Of a stretch of DNA of 64,000 bases, positions 8,270 to 15,941 are shown piece after piece; position 1 is the first letter of the stretch, and each line of letters begins with the position of its first letter. Source of the DNA: Candidatus Delongbacteria bacterium (GTDB taxonomy: Bacteria > CAIWAD01); the NCBI GenBank assembly GCA_041675285.1, contig JBAYTZ010000015.1:1-64000 (forward strand). Reading direction: 5' to 3'. Under the pieces are notes generated by a model. It had not been told where the DNA came from. It saw nothing but the letters and a program-made list of their open reading frames with translations, and did not search any database. A program made the translations under genes and the position numbers.

Positions 8270-9103
8270 ATGAGAAAGCGAGCCAGGATGGCCTTGAACA
8301 TCAACGCGCTCTGGGATTACGGCAAACCGGAACTGAGCGAGCAGCGCTTCGTGGCGGCCCTGGCGGAGGCCGGCGCCGACGAACAGCTCATCCTGCAGAC
8401 CCAGATCGCGCGCAGCCACGGGTTGCGGCGGAATTTCGAGCGGGCGCGAACAGTGCTGGCAGAGGTGGAGGCGAAGCTGGACGGGGCCGCGCCCGAGGCG
8501 CAGGTCCGCTACTTCCTGGAACTGGGCCGCAGCTTGGCCTCCACCGCCCATCCGCCGGAAGCCCTGGGCCCCGAGGCGCTGGCGGCGGCCCGTGCGCACT
8601 ACCTCAAGGCCCATGAATTGGCGGCCCAGGCCCGGCTGGACTTTCTGGCCATCGACGCCCTGCACATGCTGCCCTGCGTGGACACGGAGCCCGCGCAGCA
8701 GCTGGAGTGGAACGAGCGCGCCGTTGCCTATATGGAAGCGTCCGAGCAGCCGGAGGCCAAGGGCTGGGAAGCCTCGCTACGCAACAACCTTGGCTACGCG
8801 CGGCATCTGCAGGGCGACTACGAGGAGGCCCTCAAGCAGTTCCGGCTCTCGCGAGCCGCCCACGAGCGCACGGGCCGGGTCCGCAACGTCCGGATCGCCG
8901 ACTGGATGATCGCCTGGACCTATCGCGCCCAGCAGAGATACGCCGAGGCGCTGGAGCTCCAGCTGGAACTGGAGCGCGCCTGGGACGCCGACCAGGAGCC
9001 CGATCCCTATGTGTATGAAGAGCTGGCCCTGCTCTACCGAGCCACGGGGGACGAGGCGCGGGCCCGGCACTATGAAGAGAAGCACAAGACCGCCGGCCAA
9101 TGA
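8270..9103 (+). CDS. tetratricopeptide repeat protein
   Basis: A 277-residue, almost entirely helical protein with TPR-like repeats. The clearest is ASLRNNLGYARHLQGDYEEA around residues 165-185, followed by a YAEALELQLELERA repeat and a final LALLYRATGDEARARHYEE. There is no signal peptide, membrane segment or enzymatic domain, so a protein-interaction role in the cytoplasm is likely. ATG at 8270 or at 8288 could start it; neither has a strong ribosome site. It shares its TPR character with the larger sensor at 30953 but no obvious direct homology. Confidence 0.75.
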   Translation: MRKRARMALNINALWDYGKPELSEQRFVAALAEAGADEQLILQTQIARSHGLRRNFERARTVLAEVEAKLDGAAPEAQVRYFLELGRSLASTAHPPEALGPEALAAARAHYLKAHELAAQARLDFLAIDALHMLPCVDTEPAQQLEWNERAVAYMEASEQPEAKGWEASLRNNLGYARHLQGDYEEALKQFRLSRAAHERTGRVRNVRIADWMIAWTYRAQQRYAEALELQLELERAWDADQEPDPYVYEELALLYRATGDEARARHYEEKHKTAGQ

Positions 9104-9152
9104 GATCCGCCGCCGTGCGCCGGCCCCAACGGGCTAATCGAAGGGAATCAGC

Positions 9153-9560
9153 ATGAATCGCAGCGCCAAGGGCGAGTTTGAGGTCAAGCTGCAGCCGCTA
9201 CCCGTTGAAGGGCAAGCGGATGGCTCCATCTTGGGCCGCATGTCCATCGACAAGACCATCACGGGGGATCTGGTGGCCACCACGCACGGACAGATGCTCA
9301 GCGCGCGGTCCGCGGTCAAGGGTTCGGCCAGTTACGTGGCGCTGGAGCAGGTGGAAGGCGTGCTGGAGGGCCGGCGCGGCAGCTTCGTGCTGCAGCACTC
9401 GGGCCGCATGCAAGGTGGGCAATCCAGTCTGTCGGTCACGGTGGTGCCGGACTCCGGCACGGGCGAACTGACGGGCCTGGCCGGGGATTTCCAGATCCTC
9501 ATCACGGACGGCCAACACCGCTACCTCTTCACCTACACGCTGCCGGCGGACCCGGCCTGA
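9153..9560 (+). CDS. DUF3224 domain protein
   Basis: A 135-residue protein with the DUF3224 pattern: N-terminal KGEFEVKLQPLP, RMSIDKTITGDLVATTHGQML, the central YVALEQVEGVLEGRRGSFVL and the C-terminal GELTGLAGDFQI. The fold is a lipocalin-like or allene-oxide-cyclase-like small beta barrel, and no function is established. It starts 49 bp after the TPR gene and ends 41 bp before the isochorismatase-like gene, so these short genes could share a transcript. Confidence 0.85.
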   Translation: MNRSAKGEFEVKLQPLPVEGQADGSILGRMSIDKTITGDLVATTHGQMLSARSAVKGSASYVALEQVEGVLEGRRGSFVLQHSGRMQGGQSSLSVTVVPDSGTGELTGLAGDFQILITDGQHRYLFTYTLPADPA

Positions 9561-9601
9561 GCGGGGCGACCGCCGGTCACGGGACAAATCAGGAGGCGCA
9601 G

Positions 9602-10204
9602 ATGGCAACCGTTCGGGATGGCGCGCGCAGCGCCCTGTTGATCGTGGACGTGCAAGTGGGCGTGATGCGCCGGGCCTGGGAGGCGGCGCGGGTCATCGGC
9701 AACGTGGCCCTCGCCGTGGAGCGGGCCCGGGCGGCGGGCGTGCCGGTCATCTGGGTGCAGCACGAGGACGAGGAGCTGGTGCGCGACAGCGCGGACTGGC
9801 GCTGGGTGCCGGAACTGCGGCCCGCAAGCGACGAAGTGTTGATCCACAAGCACTTCAACTCCGCCTTCGAGGAGACGGTGCTGGAAGAGCGGTTGGCCGA
9901 ACTGGGCATCACGCAGCTGGTGCTGGCCGGCGCCTCCAGCAACTGGTGCATCCGGGCCACGGCCTATGGCGCACTGGAGCGCGGCTACGATCTGACCCTC
10001 GTCGAGGACGCCCACAGCACCGCCAGCGGCACATTCGAGGATGGCATGGTGATCGAGGCGGCGCACCTGGTCCGCGAATTGAACCTCGCGCTGACCTGGC
10101 TGAGCTATCCGGGCCGCGTGAACCGCACGCTGGCAGCCGGGGCGCTGGACTTCGCCAGCCCGGGCGGCGGAATCGTGGCTGCGGCCCCGACGCCGGCGGC
10201 CTGA
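9602..10204 (+). CDS. isochorismatase-like cysteine hydrolase
   Basis: A 200-residue alpha/beta hydrolase of the isochorismatase-like superfamily. The catalytic triad is visible: Asp16 in LLIVDVQ, Lys83 in IHKH and Cys116 in SNWCIRAT. Family members hydrolyse amides such as nicotinamide, ureidoacrylate or N-carbamoylsarcosine; the substrate here is not predictable. The start has AGGAGG upstream. It is followed after 41 bp by the DUF2461 gene. Confidence 0.88.
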   Translation: MATVRDGARSALLIVDVQVGVMRRAWEAARVIGNVALAVERARAAGVPVIWVQHEDEELVRDSADWRWVPELRPASDEVLIHKHFNSAFEETVLEERLAELGITQLVLAGASSNWCIRATAYGALERGYDLTLVEDAHSTASGTFEDGMVIEAAHLVRELNLALTWLSYPGRVNRTLAAGALDFASPGGGIVAAAPTPAA

Positions 10205-10245
10205 GCGTGCCACAGGACCGTGCCACAGTCAATTGGGAGAACGAA

Positions 10246-10914
10246 ATGCCTGCCACCCCCGACTTGCGCCCGGCCCTGCTCTTCCTGGACGAACTGGCCC
10301 GGCACAATCAACGCGACTGGTTCGAGGCGCATCGATCTGATTACGAAGCCGCCCGCGGCGCTTTCGAGGGCCTGATCGGACAGGTCATCACCGCCTTCCG
10401 CCAGGCCGACGGACTGGGCGAGCTGGCGGCACGGGACTGCGTGGCGCGCCTGCATCGCGACGTGCGCTTCTCCAAGGACAAGTCGCCCTACAAGACCAAC
10501 CTGGCGGCGCTGGTGGCGCCGGGCGGCTGGCGTGCCACCGCCCACGGCTACTTTTTCCACCTGGAACCTGGTGGCCGCTCGCTATTGGGAGGCGGCCTGC
10601 ACGATCCCAGTCCGGCGCAACTGGACAGCTTCCGCCGGGCCGTGGCCCAGGATCCCGCCGCCTTCCGCAAGGCCACGGGCGGCAAGGTCTTCACCGAGAT
10701 ATTCGGCGAGATCGTGGGCGAGCGCCTCAAAACCGCGCCGCGCGGCTGGGATCCGGCGCATCCGGAGATCGCCACGCTGCGGCTGAAGCAGGTGCTGGCC
10801 GTGCGCTACCTGAGCGACGAGCAAATGTGCGCGCCAGACCTGGCCGCCCAGCTGATCCGCGGCTGCCGCGCCCTGCGGCCCTTCCTGGACTGGCTGACCG
10901 CCAACGGGATTTGA
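10246..10914 (+). CDS. DUF2461 (TIGR02453) family protein
   Basis: A 222-residue protein of the DUF2461 family. Diagnostic stretches are LLFLDELARHNQRDWFEAHR, the central RLHRDVRFSKDKSPYKTN and GYFFHLEPGGRSLLGGGLH. Function is unknown and the family is widespread. The start codon follows GGGAGAACGAA, a leader almost identical to that of the small winged-helix gene at 17720. It is the last GC-rich gene before the composition drops sharply at about 10,940. Confidence 0.85.
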   Translation: MPATPDLRPALLFLDELARHNQRDWFEAHRSDYEAARGAFEGLIGQVITAFRQADGLGELAARDCVARLHRDVRFSKDKSPYKTNLAALVAPGGWRATAHGYFFHLEPGGRSLLGGGLHDPSPAQLDSFRRAVAQDPAAFRKATGGKVFTEIFGEIVGERLKTAPRGWDPAHPEIATLRLKQVLAVRYLSDEQMCAPDLAAQLIRGCRALRPFLDWLTANGI

Positions 10915-11030
10915 ACGGGCGGGGCAAATGGTGGGTGGGAAACGGCCGAGTTGGATGTTGTATGGACTCGAATTCAGCGAAACACTAAACTTGACCGACC
11001 TAACTTGAAGGCGTGAAAGTGGAAGCCGCA

Positions 11031-11501
11031 ATGATCATCTTTATCGGTGTAACGACATTTGTCATCGGACAGATCCTAGTTAAACTTGTGATCGATCCAG
11101 TTCAAGATATGAAAAAGTGCATAGCCGAGATTGCTCATTCGCTTATTGAGCTAGCGCAGTTTTATGCAAATCCCGGAGTGGCTAGCTTAGATGTAGAAAC
11201 ATCAGCATCAAGGCAGTTGCGCAATCTTTCTTGTCAACTGGTCTCTAGGTTGTATCTTGTCCCGTTTCGTACCCTCACAATGTTTTTGTTCAATTTGCCA
11301 AACAATGACGACATTTATAACGCCTCAAAACAACTAATTGCATTGTCTAACGGATTTCAAAAGACTGAATTGTTAAATATGGCAACAATTAACTTGGTTA
11401 GAGCGCAGAAAATAAAAGACTGTCTTGGCATTTATCAGCCCGAGAATGAACGAATCTCAGCTGTCAGAATGAGAGAATTGGGCGTCCCAGACGCCATATA
11501 A
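11031..11501 (+). CDS. membrane-anchored orphan cassette protein
   Basis: About 156 residues beginning with one hydrophobic helix (MIIFIGVTTFVIGQILVKLV) followed by a soluble, helical, Leu/Asn-rich domain. I recognise no family. ATG at 11031 follows GGAAG at good spacing; a GTG at 11013 is possible but its ribosome site is too close. The base composition is much AT-richer than the chromosome. The TAA stop overlaps the R'' box of attC-like site 3, a typical cassette arrangement. It is probably an inner-membrane protein with its body in the cytoplasm. Confidence 0.65.
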   Translation: MIIFIGVTTFVIGQILVKLVIDPVQDMKKCIAEIAHSLIELAQFYANPGVASLDVETSASRQLRNLSCQLVSRLYLVPFRTLTMFLFNLPNNDDIYNASKQLIALSNGFQKTELLNMATINLVRAQKIKDCLGIYQPENERISAVRMRELGVPDAI

Positions 11502-11619
11502 CACCGCTTGCAGCAGACTTTGCGCCTGTCACGTCACTTGCATTCGGATGGAAAATACGTCAGTAAGGTAAAGGGCAAGCGCCGCGCCAGGCGCGTCGCG
11601 GCTGAAGTCACCGTTAGAA
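11499..11619 (+). repeat. attC-like recombination site 3
   Basis: Left end TAACACC (11499-11505), then cttgcagcagac and gcgcctgtcacg; right arm gcaagcgccgcgcc, ggcgcgtcgcggctga; right end GTTAGAA (11613-11619). The arms pair as an imperfect palindrome, as in attC sites 1 and 4. It follows the membrane-anchored cassette and precedes the AT-rich barrel cassette. Confidence 0.8.
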
Positions 11620-11649
11620 AGAGTCATCAACAAGATTGATGAGCCGAAA

Positions 11650-12210
11650 ATGAAATGTGCATTTCCGCTATTCATCGCAGTGTGGTTACTCAAGTCACCT
11701 GCAGCCTATGCACGGTCCGATTATTGGTATGAACATTCAGACGACACGAGATTCTGGGTTAATGCTGGAGTTGGTGGAGGTTATCCTAGTTTTTCTAGTT
11801 CTATCAGTGCAAATTGGCAATCAAAACACTGGCCGATCTGCCAACTTGGTCTAGTCCATAACTCTACATTTCAACTCATTGGTGGGACACCGGAAGAATC
11901 CGTTACTAGTGTTAGTCTCTTAGTCGGTGCTAGAACACAGCCGAGTATTTTCACGGCAGCGGGGTTTTTTGGTTTAGGAGTGGTCAACGGTTTCCATCGT
12001 GGCGATGATTACCTTGGCGGTGGAGGATACTTAGGTGGTGGAAACTACTCACAAGAGCCGTACTCGGTTGTGGGTCTTGTGAGTAACGCTCAGCTGTTCT
12101 GGAAACCTACAATGACATTTGGATTAGGTCTACAAGCAAATGTCTGCTTGAACACAGAGCTGACATTCTCCTCTTTGCAGCTGTCAATTCATTTAGGAAG
12201 CGACAGGTGA
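11650..12210 (+). CDS. AT-rich secreted small beta-barrel protein (cassette copy)
   Basis: A 186-residue protein with a signal peptide (residues 1-21, ending AAYA|RS) and alternating beta-strand character with Gly-rich turns. It is clearly homologous to the protein encoded at 17108: both have QLG-VHN-TFQL-GG-P-ES, a FFGLGVVNGF/FCGIGRVSGF segment, NAQLFW/NLQLFW and a closing FSSLQLSIHLG/FSSVNLALQFG. An outer-membrane or periplasmic location is inferred. Cassette 11620-12257 contains this gene only and is far AT-richer than the chromosomal paralogue. Confidence 0.7.
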   Translation: MKCAFPLFIAVWLLKSPAAYARSDYWYEHSDDTRFWVNAGVGGGYPSFSSSISANWQSKHWPICQLGLVHNSTFQLIGGTPEESVTSVSLLVGARTQPSIFTAAGFFGLGVVNGFHRGDDYLGGGGYLGGGNYSQEPYSVVGLVSNAQLFWKPTMTFGLGLQANVCLNTELTFSSLQLSIHLGSDR

Positions 12211-12256
12211 TCTGATAACAGAAGTGAACGCATCGTTCAGTATTCTACCAAGACCT

Positions 12257-12377
12257 TTCTAACACTTGCAGCCGACTATGCGCCTGTCACGGCGCTTGCA
12301 TTCGGAATTGAAATCAACGACGATGGAGAACGGCAAGCGCCGCGCCAGGCGCGTCGCGGCTGAAGCCACCGTTAGGT
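12257..12377 (+). repeat. attC-like recombination site 4
   Basis: The best-preserved copy. Left end TTCTAAC (12257-12263) and right end GTTAGGT (12371-12377) are inverted complements over CTAAC/GTTAG. Inner arms cagccg...gcgcctg...cggcgcttgc and gcaagcgccg...caggcgc...cggctg pair in order, leaving spacer bulges as attC sites do. Total length is about 120 bp, similar to Vibrio-type repeats. Confidence 0.85.
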
Positions 12378-12402
12378 GCAAGTATCCAGATATCTCGAGG
12401 GC

Positions 12403-12431
12403 TTGTCGAGGCGATTGCCTTGTATTACAAT
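12403..12431 (+). promoter_or_regulatory. promoter and palindrome of the RHH/ParE cassette
   Basis: TTGTCG (12403-12408) and TACAAT (12426-12431) are 17 bp apart, a plausible sigma-70-like promoter placed 25 bp inside the cassette boundary. The perfect palindrome TTGTA-T-TACAA (12420-12430) overlaps the -10 box and is a candidate operator for the ribbon-helix-helix antitoxin. Confidence 0.6.
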
Positions 12432-12455
12432 GTCGCCAAAAGTTTGGAGGCGTCC

Positions 12456-12728
12456 ATGAGTGTTACAACCGTGAGGCTGGGTCAGGATGTCGAGGAGACG
12501 CTTGATGCCTTATCCGACAAGCTCCAGCGGAGCAAAAGCTGGTTGATCAACCAAGCACTCAAAGAGTTCATCGAACGTCAGGAACTGGAACAAATCCGCT
12601 GGAACGAAACACTGGACGCAATGGAATCCGTTGCGAATGGACAATTGATCTCGGGTGATGCCGTTCATACTTGGTTACGCAGCTGGGGAACGAAAAATGA
12701 GATCGTCCCTCCGCGAGTCGGTCAATGA
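12456..12728 (+). CDS. CopG/ParD-type ribbon-helix-helix antitoxin
   Basis: A 90-residue protein with an N-terminal ribbon-helix-helix DNA-binding domain (MSVTTVRLGQDVEETLDALS, then RSKSWLINQALKEFIERQ). The C-terminal half should bind and inhibit the toxin encoded next. ATG at 12456 follows GGAGG. Its TGA overlaps the ATG of the toxin gene, the translational coupling typical of toxin-antitoxin pairs. The cassette has its own promoter with a palindrome over the -10 box, so it does not depend on array position for expression. Confidence 0.88.
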   Translation: MSVTTVRLGQDVEETLDALSDKLQRSKSWLINQALKEFIERQELEQIRWNETLDAMESVANGQLISGDAVHTWLRSWGTKNEIVPPRVGQ

Positions 12729-13003
12729 GGCTGATTTACTCAACAAATGCGGTGAATGACCTCATTCGATTACGGTCATTCATCGAAGAAAAGAACCCGA
12801 CTATCGCGGCTAGAATTGCGGAAGAGCTGGTTAAGCGAATTGATGCACTTCTGCAGTATCCTGAAATGGGACACTCCGTCGCCTTAGCGCCTGAACCAAA
12901 TTCTATACGAGACATGGTGTTTGGTGACTATGTGGTGCGCTATGTCCCTCGCGGCGAAGTGCTGATCATACTACGAATTTGGCATCACTACGAAAACCGA
13001 TGA
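12725..13003 (+). CDS. ParE/RelE-family toxin
   Basis: A 92-residue toxin of the RelE/ParE superfamily. The pattern is clear: N-terminal MRLIYSTNAVNDLIRLRSFI, the GHSVALAPEP turn, then the core strands RDMVFGDYVVRYVPRG and VLIILRIWHHYENR. ParE members poison DNA gyrase and RelE members cut mRNA on the ribosome. The lack of an obvious RelE catalytic set and the RHH partner favour ParE, without deciding it. It overlaps the antitoxin gene by 4 bp. Confidence 0.88.
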   Translation: MRLIYSTNAVNDLIRLRSFIEEKNPTIAARIAEELVKRIDALLQYPEMGHSVALAPEPNSIRDMVFGDYVVRYVPRGEVLIILRIWHHYENR

Positions 13004-13008
13004 CGGCA

Positions 13009-13133
13009 CCTCAACCTGCATACAACCGACGCCTGCGCCGTTCACGTCGATTGCAGTCGGAAGGGATAAGAAACGCTGGTAGGGAATGGGCAAGCGCCGC
13101 GCCGGCGCGTCGCGGCTGAAGCTCATGTTGGGG
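13009..13133 (+). repeat. divergent attC-like site 5
   Basis: Left end CCTCAAC (13009-13015) and right end GTTGGGG (13127-13133) are complementary apart from one base. The right arm (gcaagcgccgcgccggcgcg, then tcgcggctgaag) lacks one CAG of the other copies. The left arm has diverged (tacaaccgacgcctgcgccgttcacg) while keeping pairing potential. It ends the ParE cassette. Confidence 0.65.
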
Positions 13134-13139
13134 AGACCG

Positions 13140-14090
13140 ATGAAGCACGGCACCGCTATTCGTACCCCCCTGTGCGCCACCCTTACCCGTGGCGCCTTGG
13201 TCGCGTTCGCGTTGACCTTGCTCGTCATCGCCAGCGCGTGCATCAAGCCGTCCGGGGACCTCTCGACCGCGATCCAGACCGGTGCAAACCAACCCATTGC
13301 TGTCGCGCCCGCTGCGCCACCCGCTGACCCGATCAGCCAGTTTGTGCGCCGCATCCACGAGGACCGCCGGGGTCACTTGTGGCTCGGGACCAACGGCGAT
13401 GGCGTTGCACGTTGGAATGGCAAGGCCCTCGAGTACTTCTCGCTCCCGCAGGGCTTTGGTGGCGTCGCGGTGCGCGGGATCGTCGAGGGTGCCGACGGCA
13501 GCCTTTGGTTCGGGACGGAAGGCGGTCTGACGAAGTTCGACGGCGCGTCATTCACGAACTACACGGTGCGCGACGGGCTGGTCAGCGACGACGTCTGGTG
13601 CCTGGCCTTCGACCGTCGTGGCGACCTGTGGGTGGGTACGCTGCAGGGAGTGTGCCGGTTTGACGGAGCCCGCTTCACGCCCTTCGAGCTGCCGGAGGCC
13701 GAGCCGGATCCAACGGTTGGCGTGACCAGCGCGCGCATGGTTCGAAGCATCACCGAGGATCGGGCCGGCCGCCTGTGGTTCGGCACCAACGGCGGGGCGT
13801 ACGTCTACGACGGCAGATCGCTGCGCAACTACAACGAGGCCGACGGCCTGGCGAACGACATCGTCAACAGCATCCTCGAGGACCGGAATGGCCGCGTCTG
13901 GTTTGCGACGCACCACAACGGCGTCTGCTACCTGGAGGGAGAGACGTTCACCGCCGTCACCGACGCCGACGGTGTCCAAGGCACGGAAGTGTGGGACCTC
14001 TTCCTGGATCGGGCCGGTGAGATCTGGTTTCCCGTCGAGAACGTTTCAACGGCAAGACCTTCCGGCGCTACAATGAGGCCAATGGGCTGA
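13140..14090 (+). CDS. two-component-regulator propeller lipoprotein, frameshifted
   Basis: 316 residues as it stands. A lipoprotein signal has its lipobox at IASAC (Cys34), followed by a beta-propeller of Reg_prop repeats of about 40-50 residues, each with a hallmark such as LWLGTN, LWFGTE, LWVGTL, LWFGTN or VWFATH. Such propellers are usually the sensor part of hybrid kinases, but here there is no kinase, so it may be a stand-alone surface propeller. Near 14040 the reading frame shifts; downstream another frame continues the same repeat to 14218. It is either a recent mutation or an assembly error. ATG at 13140 starts the signal peptide. Confidence 0.75.
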   Translation: MKHGTAIRTPLCATLTRGALVAFALTLLVIASACIKPSGDLSTAIQTGANQPIAVAPAAPPADPISQFVRRIHEDRRGHLWLGTNGDGVARWNGKALEYFSLPQGFGGVAVRGIVEGADGSLWFGTEGGLTKFDGASFTNYTVRDGLVSDDVWCLAFDRRGDLWVGTLQGVCRFDGARFTPFELPEAEPDPTVGVTSARMVRSITEDRAGRLWFGTNGGAYVYDGRSLRNYNEADGLANDIVNSILEDRNGRVWFATHHNGVCYLEGETFTAVTDADGVQGTEVWDLFLDRAGEIWFPVENVSTARPSGATMRPMG

Positions 14091-14218
14091 CCAGCAACGC
14101 GATCCAATGCACGCACCAGGGCCGCGATGGGCGGCTGTGGTTCGGCGGCTATGGCGGACTGTTCCGGCTCTCCGGCGACGGCATGCTTGCCGTCACGCGC
14201 AGCGGGCCGTGGCGCTAG
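14041..14218 (+). pseudogene. out-of-frame 3' end of the propeller lipoprotein
   Basis: In the frame reading ...cgt ttc aac ggc aag..., this stretch encodes FNGKTFRRYNEANGLTSNAI, then a blade with RDGRLWFGGYGGLFRLSGDG, and stops at TAG 14216-14218. This is the expected next propeller blade of the preceding gene. A single indel around 14035-14045 would restore one continuous protein of about 358 residues. Confidence 0.7.
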
Positions 14219-14370
14219 TCGGTTCAATGAAAACAGCATGTCTGCAAGTGACGCAAACGGGCGTATGATGTCGGCGCTGATTCCCAGCGTGCAATAAGTG
14301 ATGCGCTTTGGGCCGCGGTTCCAAGTGACGTAGAAGCAGTACTCCTCGCGCGGACGAGGGTAAAATGGCT

Positions 14371-14494
14371 GCCCAATACTGCTTGGAGCCGACATTGCGC
14401 CTGTCGCGGCGCCTGCATTCGGAATTAAAACCAGCGACGATGGAGAAGGGCAAGCGCCGCGCCAGGCGCGTCGCGGCCGTAGCCTCCGTCTGGC
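14371..14494 (+). repeat. attC-like recombination site 6
   Basis: Left box GCCCAAT (14371-14377) and right box GTCTGGC (14488-14494) replace the usual CTAAC/GTTAG but keep partial complementarity. Inner arms ggagccgac, gcgcctgtcgcggcgcctgc and gcaagcgccgcgcc, ggcgcgtcgcggcc match the other copies closely. The 150 bp before it (14219-14370) hold no gene that I can see. Confidence 0.7.
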
Positions 14495-14509
14495 CGACAA
14501 GGAGAATGC

Positions 14510-14995
14510 ATGTCCGAGTATGAGATGGAGGTCGTATGGGCGCGAGATGGTGCGGTCTTCAGTGACAATCGCTATAGCCGCCGTCATCGCTGGCAATTCG
14601 ATGGCGGCGTTGACGTGCCAGCATCTTCGTCCCCGCACCTGGTTCCAGTCCTGCTATCGGAAGTAGCGGCCGTCGATCCCGAAGAAGCCTTCGTGGCCAG
14701 CCTGGCCAGCTGCCACATGCTGTGGCTTCTGTCGATCGCTGCCGCGCGCGGCTATATAGTTGATAGCTATCGCGATAGGGCTGTTGGAGTGATGGGCAAG
14801 GCCGCGTCCGGCAACGCCGCCATGCTCAGCGTGACGCTTCACCCAATGGTGGACTTTGTCGGCGAGCGACTTCCGACCAAGGAACAAATCATTGCATTAC
14901 ACGAGGAAGCCCACAGCCAGTGCTACATCGCCAATTCGGTCAAGACGGATGTGCGCTGTGAGCCTGTCGTTCCAGCAGCGGGAGAACTGTCATGA
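14510..14995 (+). CDS. OsmC-family peroxiredoxin-like protein
   Basis: A 161-residue OsmC/Ohr-fold protein. The two conserved cysteines are present: Cys68 in FVASLASCHM and Cys138 in HSQCYIANSVKTDV. In characterised members they reduce organic hydroperoxides, Cys68 being peroxidatic. The N-terminal YEMEVVWARDGAVFSDNRYSR-like opening suggests the OsmC subgroup acting on cytoplasmic peroxides. AAGGAG precedes the ATG by a short gap, and the gene begins 15 bp after attC-like site 6. Its stop overlaps the start of a truncated ACT-domain gene. Confidence 0.88.
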   Translation: MSEYEMEVVWARDGAVFSDNRYSRRHRWQFDGGVDVPASSSPHLVPVLLSEVAAVDPEEAFVASLASCHMLWLLSIAAARGYIVDSYRDRAVGVMGKAASGNAAMLSVTLHPMVDFVGERLPTKEQIIALHEEAHSQCYIANSVKTDVRCEPVVPAAGELS

Positions 14996-15153
14996 GGGAT
15001 CGGGCCGTTGCATTGGATGGCCGCCCCGGAGCGCTTGCCGACGTGGGCGAGGCGCTGGGTCGTGCCGCTGTTAGCGTCGAGGGTAGAGGCGCTTGGGTCA
15101 TGGACGGGCGTGGCGTTGCCCACTTCCTGTTCGCAGGTAGAAGCGCCGCGTAG
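14992..15153 (+). pseudogene. truncated ACT-domain protein remnant
   Basis: A 53-codon open frame starting at ATG 14992, overlapping the OsmC stop by ATGA. It begins VALDGRPGALADVGEALGRA and goes on to a VEGRGAW strand, the classic start of a small stand-alone amino-acid-binding ACT protein. After GVAHFLFAGRSAA it stops at TAG, while the usual proteins continue for roughly 70 more residues. I see no continuation in another frame. It is probably a remnant, though a functional micro-protein cannot be excluded. Confidence 0.5.
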
Positions 15154-15174
15154 CTGTCCAAACGGAGACAATAG

Positions 15175-15837
15175 ATGACACGAGTCCGTGTTGAGAGCTT
15201 CACCATCTCCCTGGATGGCTACGGAGCAGGTCCCAATCAAGACATCAACAATCCCCTCGGCGTAGGCGGGACGGACCTGCACCAGTGGCTGTTTCCCACC
15301 CGCACGCTGCAACAATCCTTGTTCGGGAAGGAGGGTGGCACGACCGGGGTTGACGATGACTTCGCCGCCCGCGGCTTCAAGCAGGTGGGGGCCTGGATCC
15401 TCGGGCGCAACATGTTCAGCCCCTCTCGGGGGCCCTGGACGGACCTGAGCTGGAAAGGCTGGTGGGGAGACAATCCGCCCTATCACGTGCCGGTCTTCAT
15501 CCTGACTCATCACGCCCGTCCACCCATCGAGATGGAGGGCGGCACGACCTTCCACTTCGTCACGGGCGGCCTGCGAGAGGCGCTGGAGCGGGCCCGCGCG
15601 GCGGCCGGCGGGCTGGACGTGCGCATCGGTGGCGGGGCGAACACCATCCAGCAGGCGCTGCGCGAGCGCCTCATTGATGAACTGCACATCGCCATCGCCC
15701 CCGTCCTGCTCGGCGGCGGCGAACGGCTGTTCGAAGGGGTGGATCTGCGGGCGCTGGGCTACCAGTGCGTCGAGTACGCCCCGTCGGAGAAGGCCACGCA
15801 CGTCGTCCTGCGGCTGCCGGAGCGCGCGGACGCCTGA
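15175..15837 (+). CDS. RibD C-terminal / dihydrofolate reductase-like protein (copy 2)
   Basis: A 220-residue protein of the same superfamily as the one at 5263, but a different subgroup. It starts VRVESFTISLDGYGAGPNQD, has AWILGRNMFSP, a cofactor loop VRIGGGANTIQQALRERLID and the end motif LLGGGERLFEGVDL. Proteins of this subgroup are annotated only as dihydrofolate reductase family; real folate reductase activity has not been shown for most of them. It lies between the ACT remnant and the HigBA genes inside one 2-kb segment bounded by attC-like sites 6 and 7. Confidence 0.85.
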   Translation: MTRVRVESFTISLDGYGAGPNQDINNPLGVGGTDLHQWLFPTRTLQQSLFGKEGGTTGVDDDFAARGFKQVGAWILGRNMFSPSRGPWTDLSWKGWWGDNPPYHVPVFILTHHARPPIEMEGGTTFHFVTGGLREALERARAAAGGLDVRIGGGANTIQQALRERLIDELHIAIAPVLLGGGERLFEGVDLRALGYQCVEYAPSEKATHVVLRLPERADA

Positions 15838-15907
15838 CCGCCGGTTGCAACGGACGGCGCGTTGCGCCGCCGCTGAACCGGGCCTTGGCGGATCAACCGC
15901 CGACCCG

Positions 15908-15936
15908 TTGACAAGCGTCACGTGACAAGTTATCAT
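15908..15936 (+). promoter_or_regulatory. promoter and operator of higBA
   Basis: TTGACA (15908-15913) and TATCAT (15931-15936) with exactly 17 bp between them form a near-consensus sigma-70 promoter. The perfect palindrome GTCACGTGAC (15917-15926) fills the spacer, an ideal place for HigA repression. The ATG of higB at 15942 falls where transcription should begin, so the mRNA may be leaderless. Confidence 0.75.
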
Positions 15937-15941
15937 TGGCC

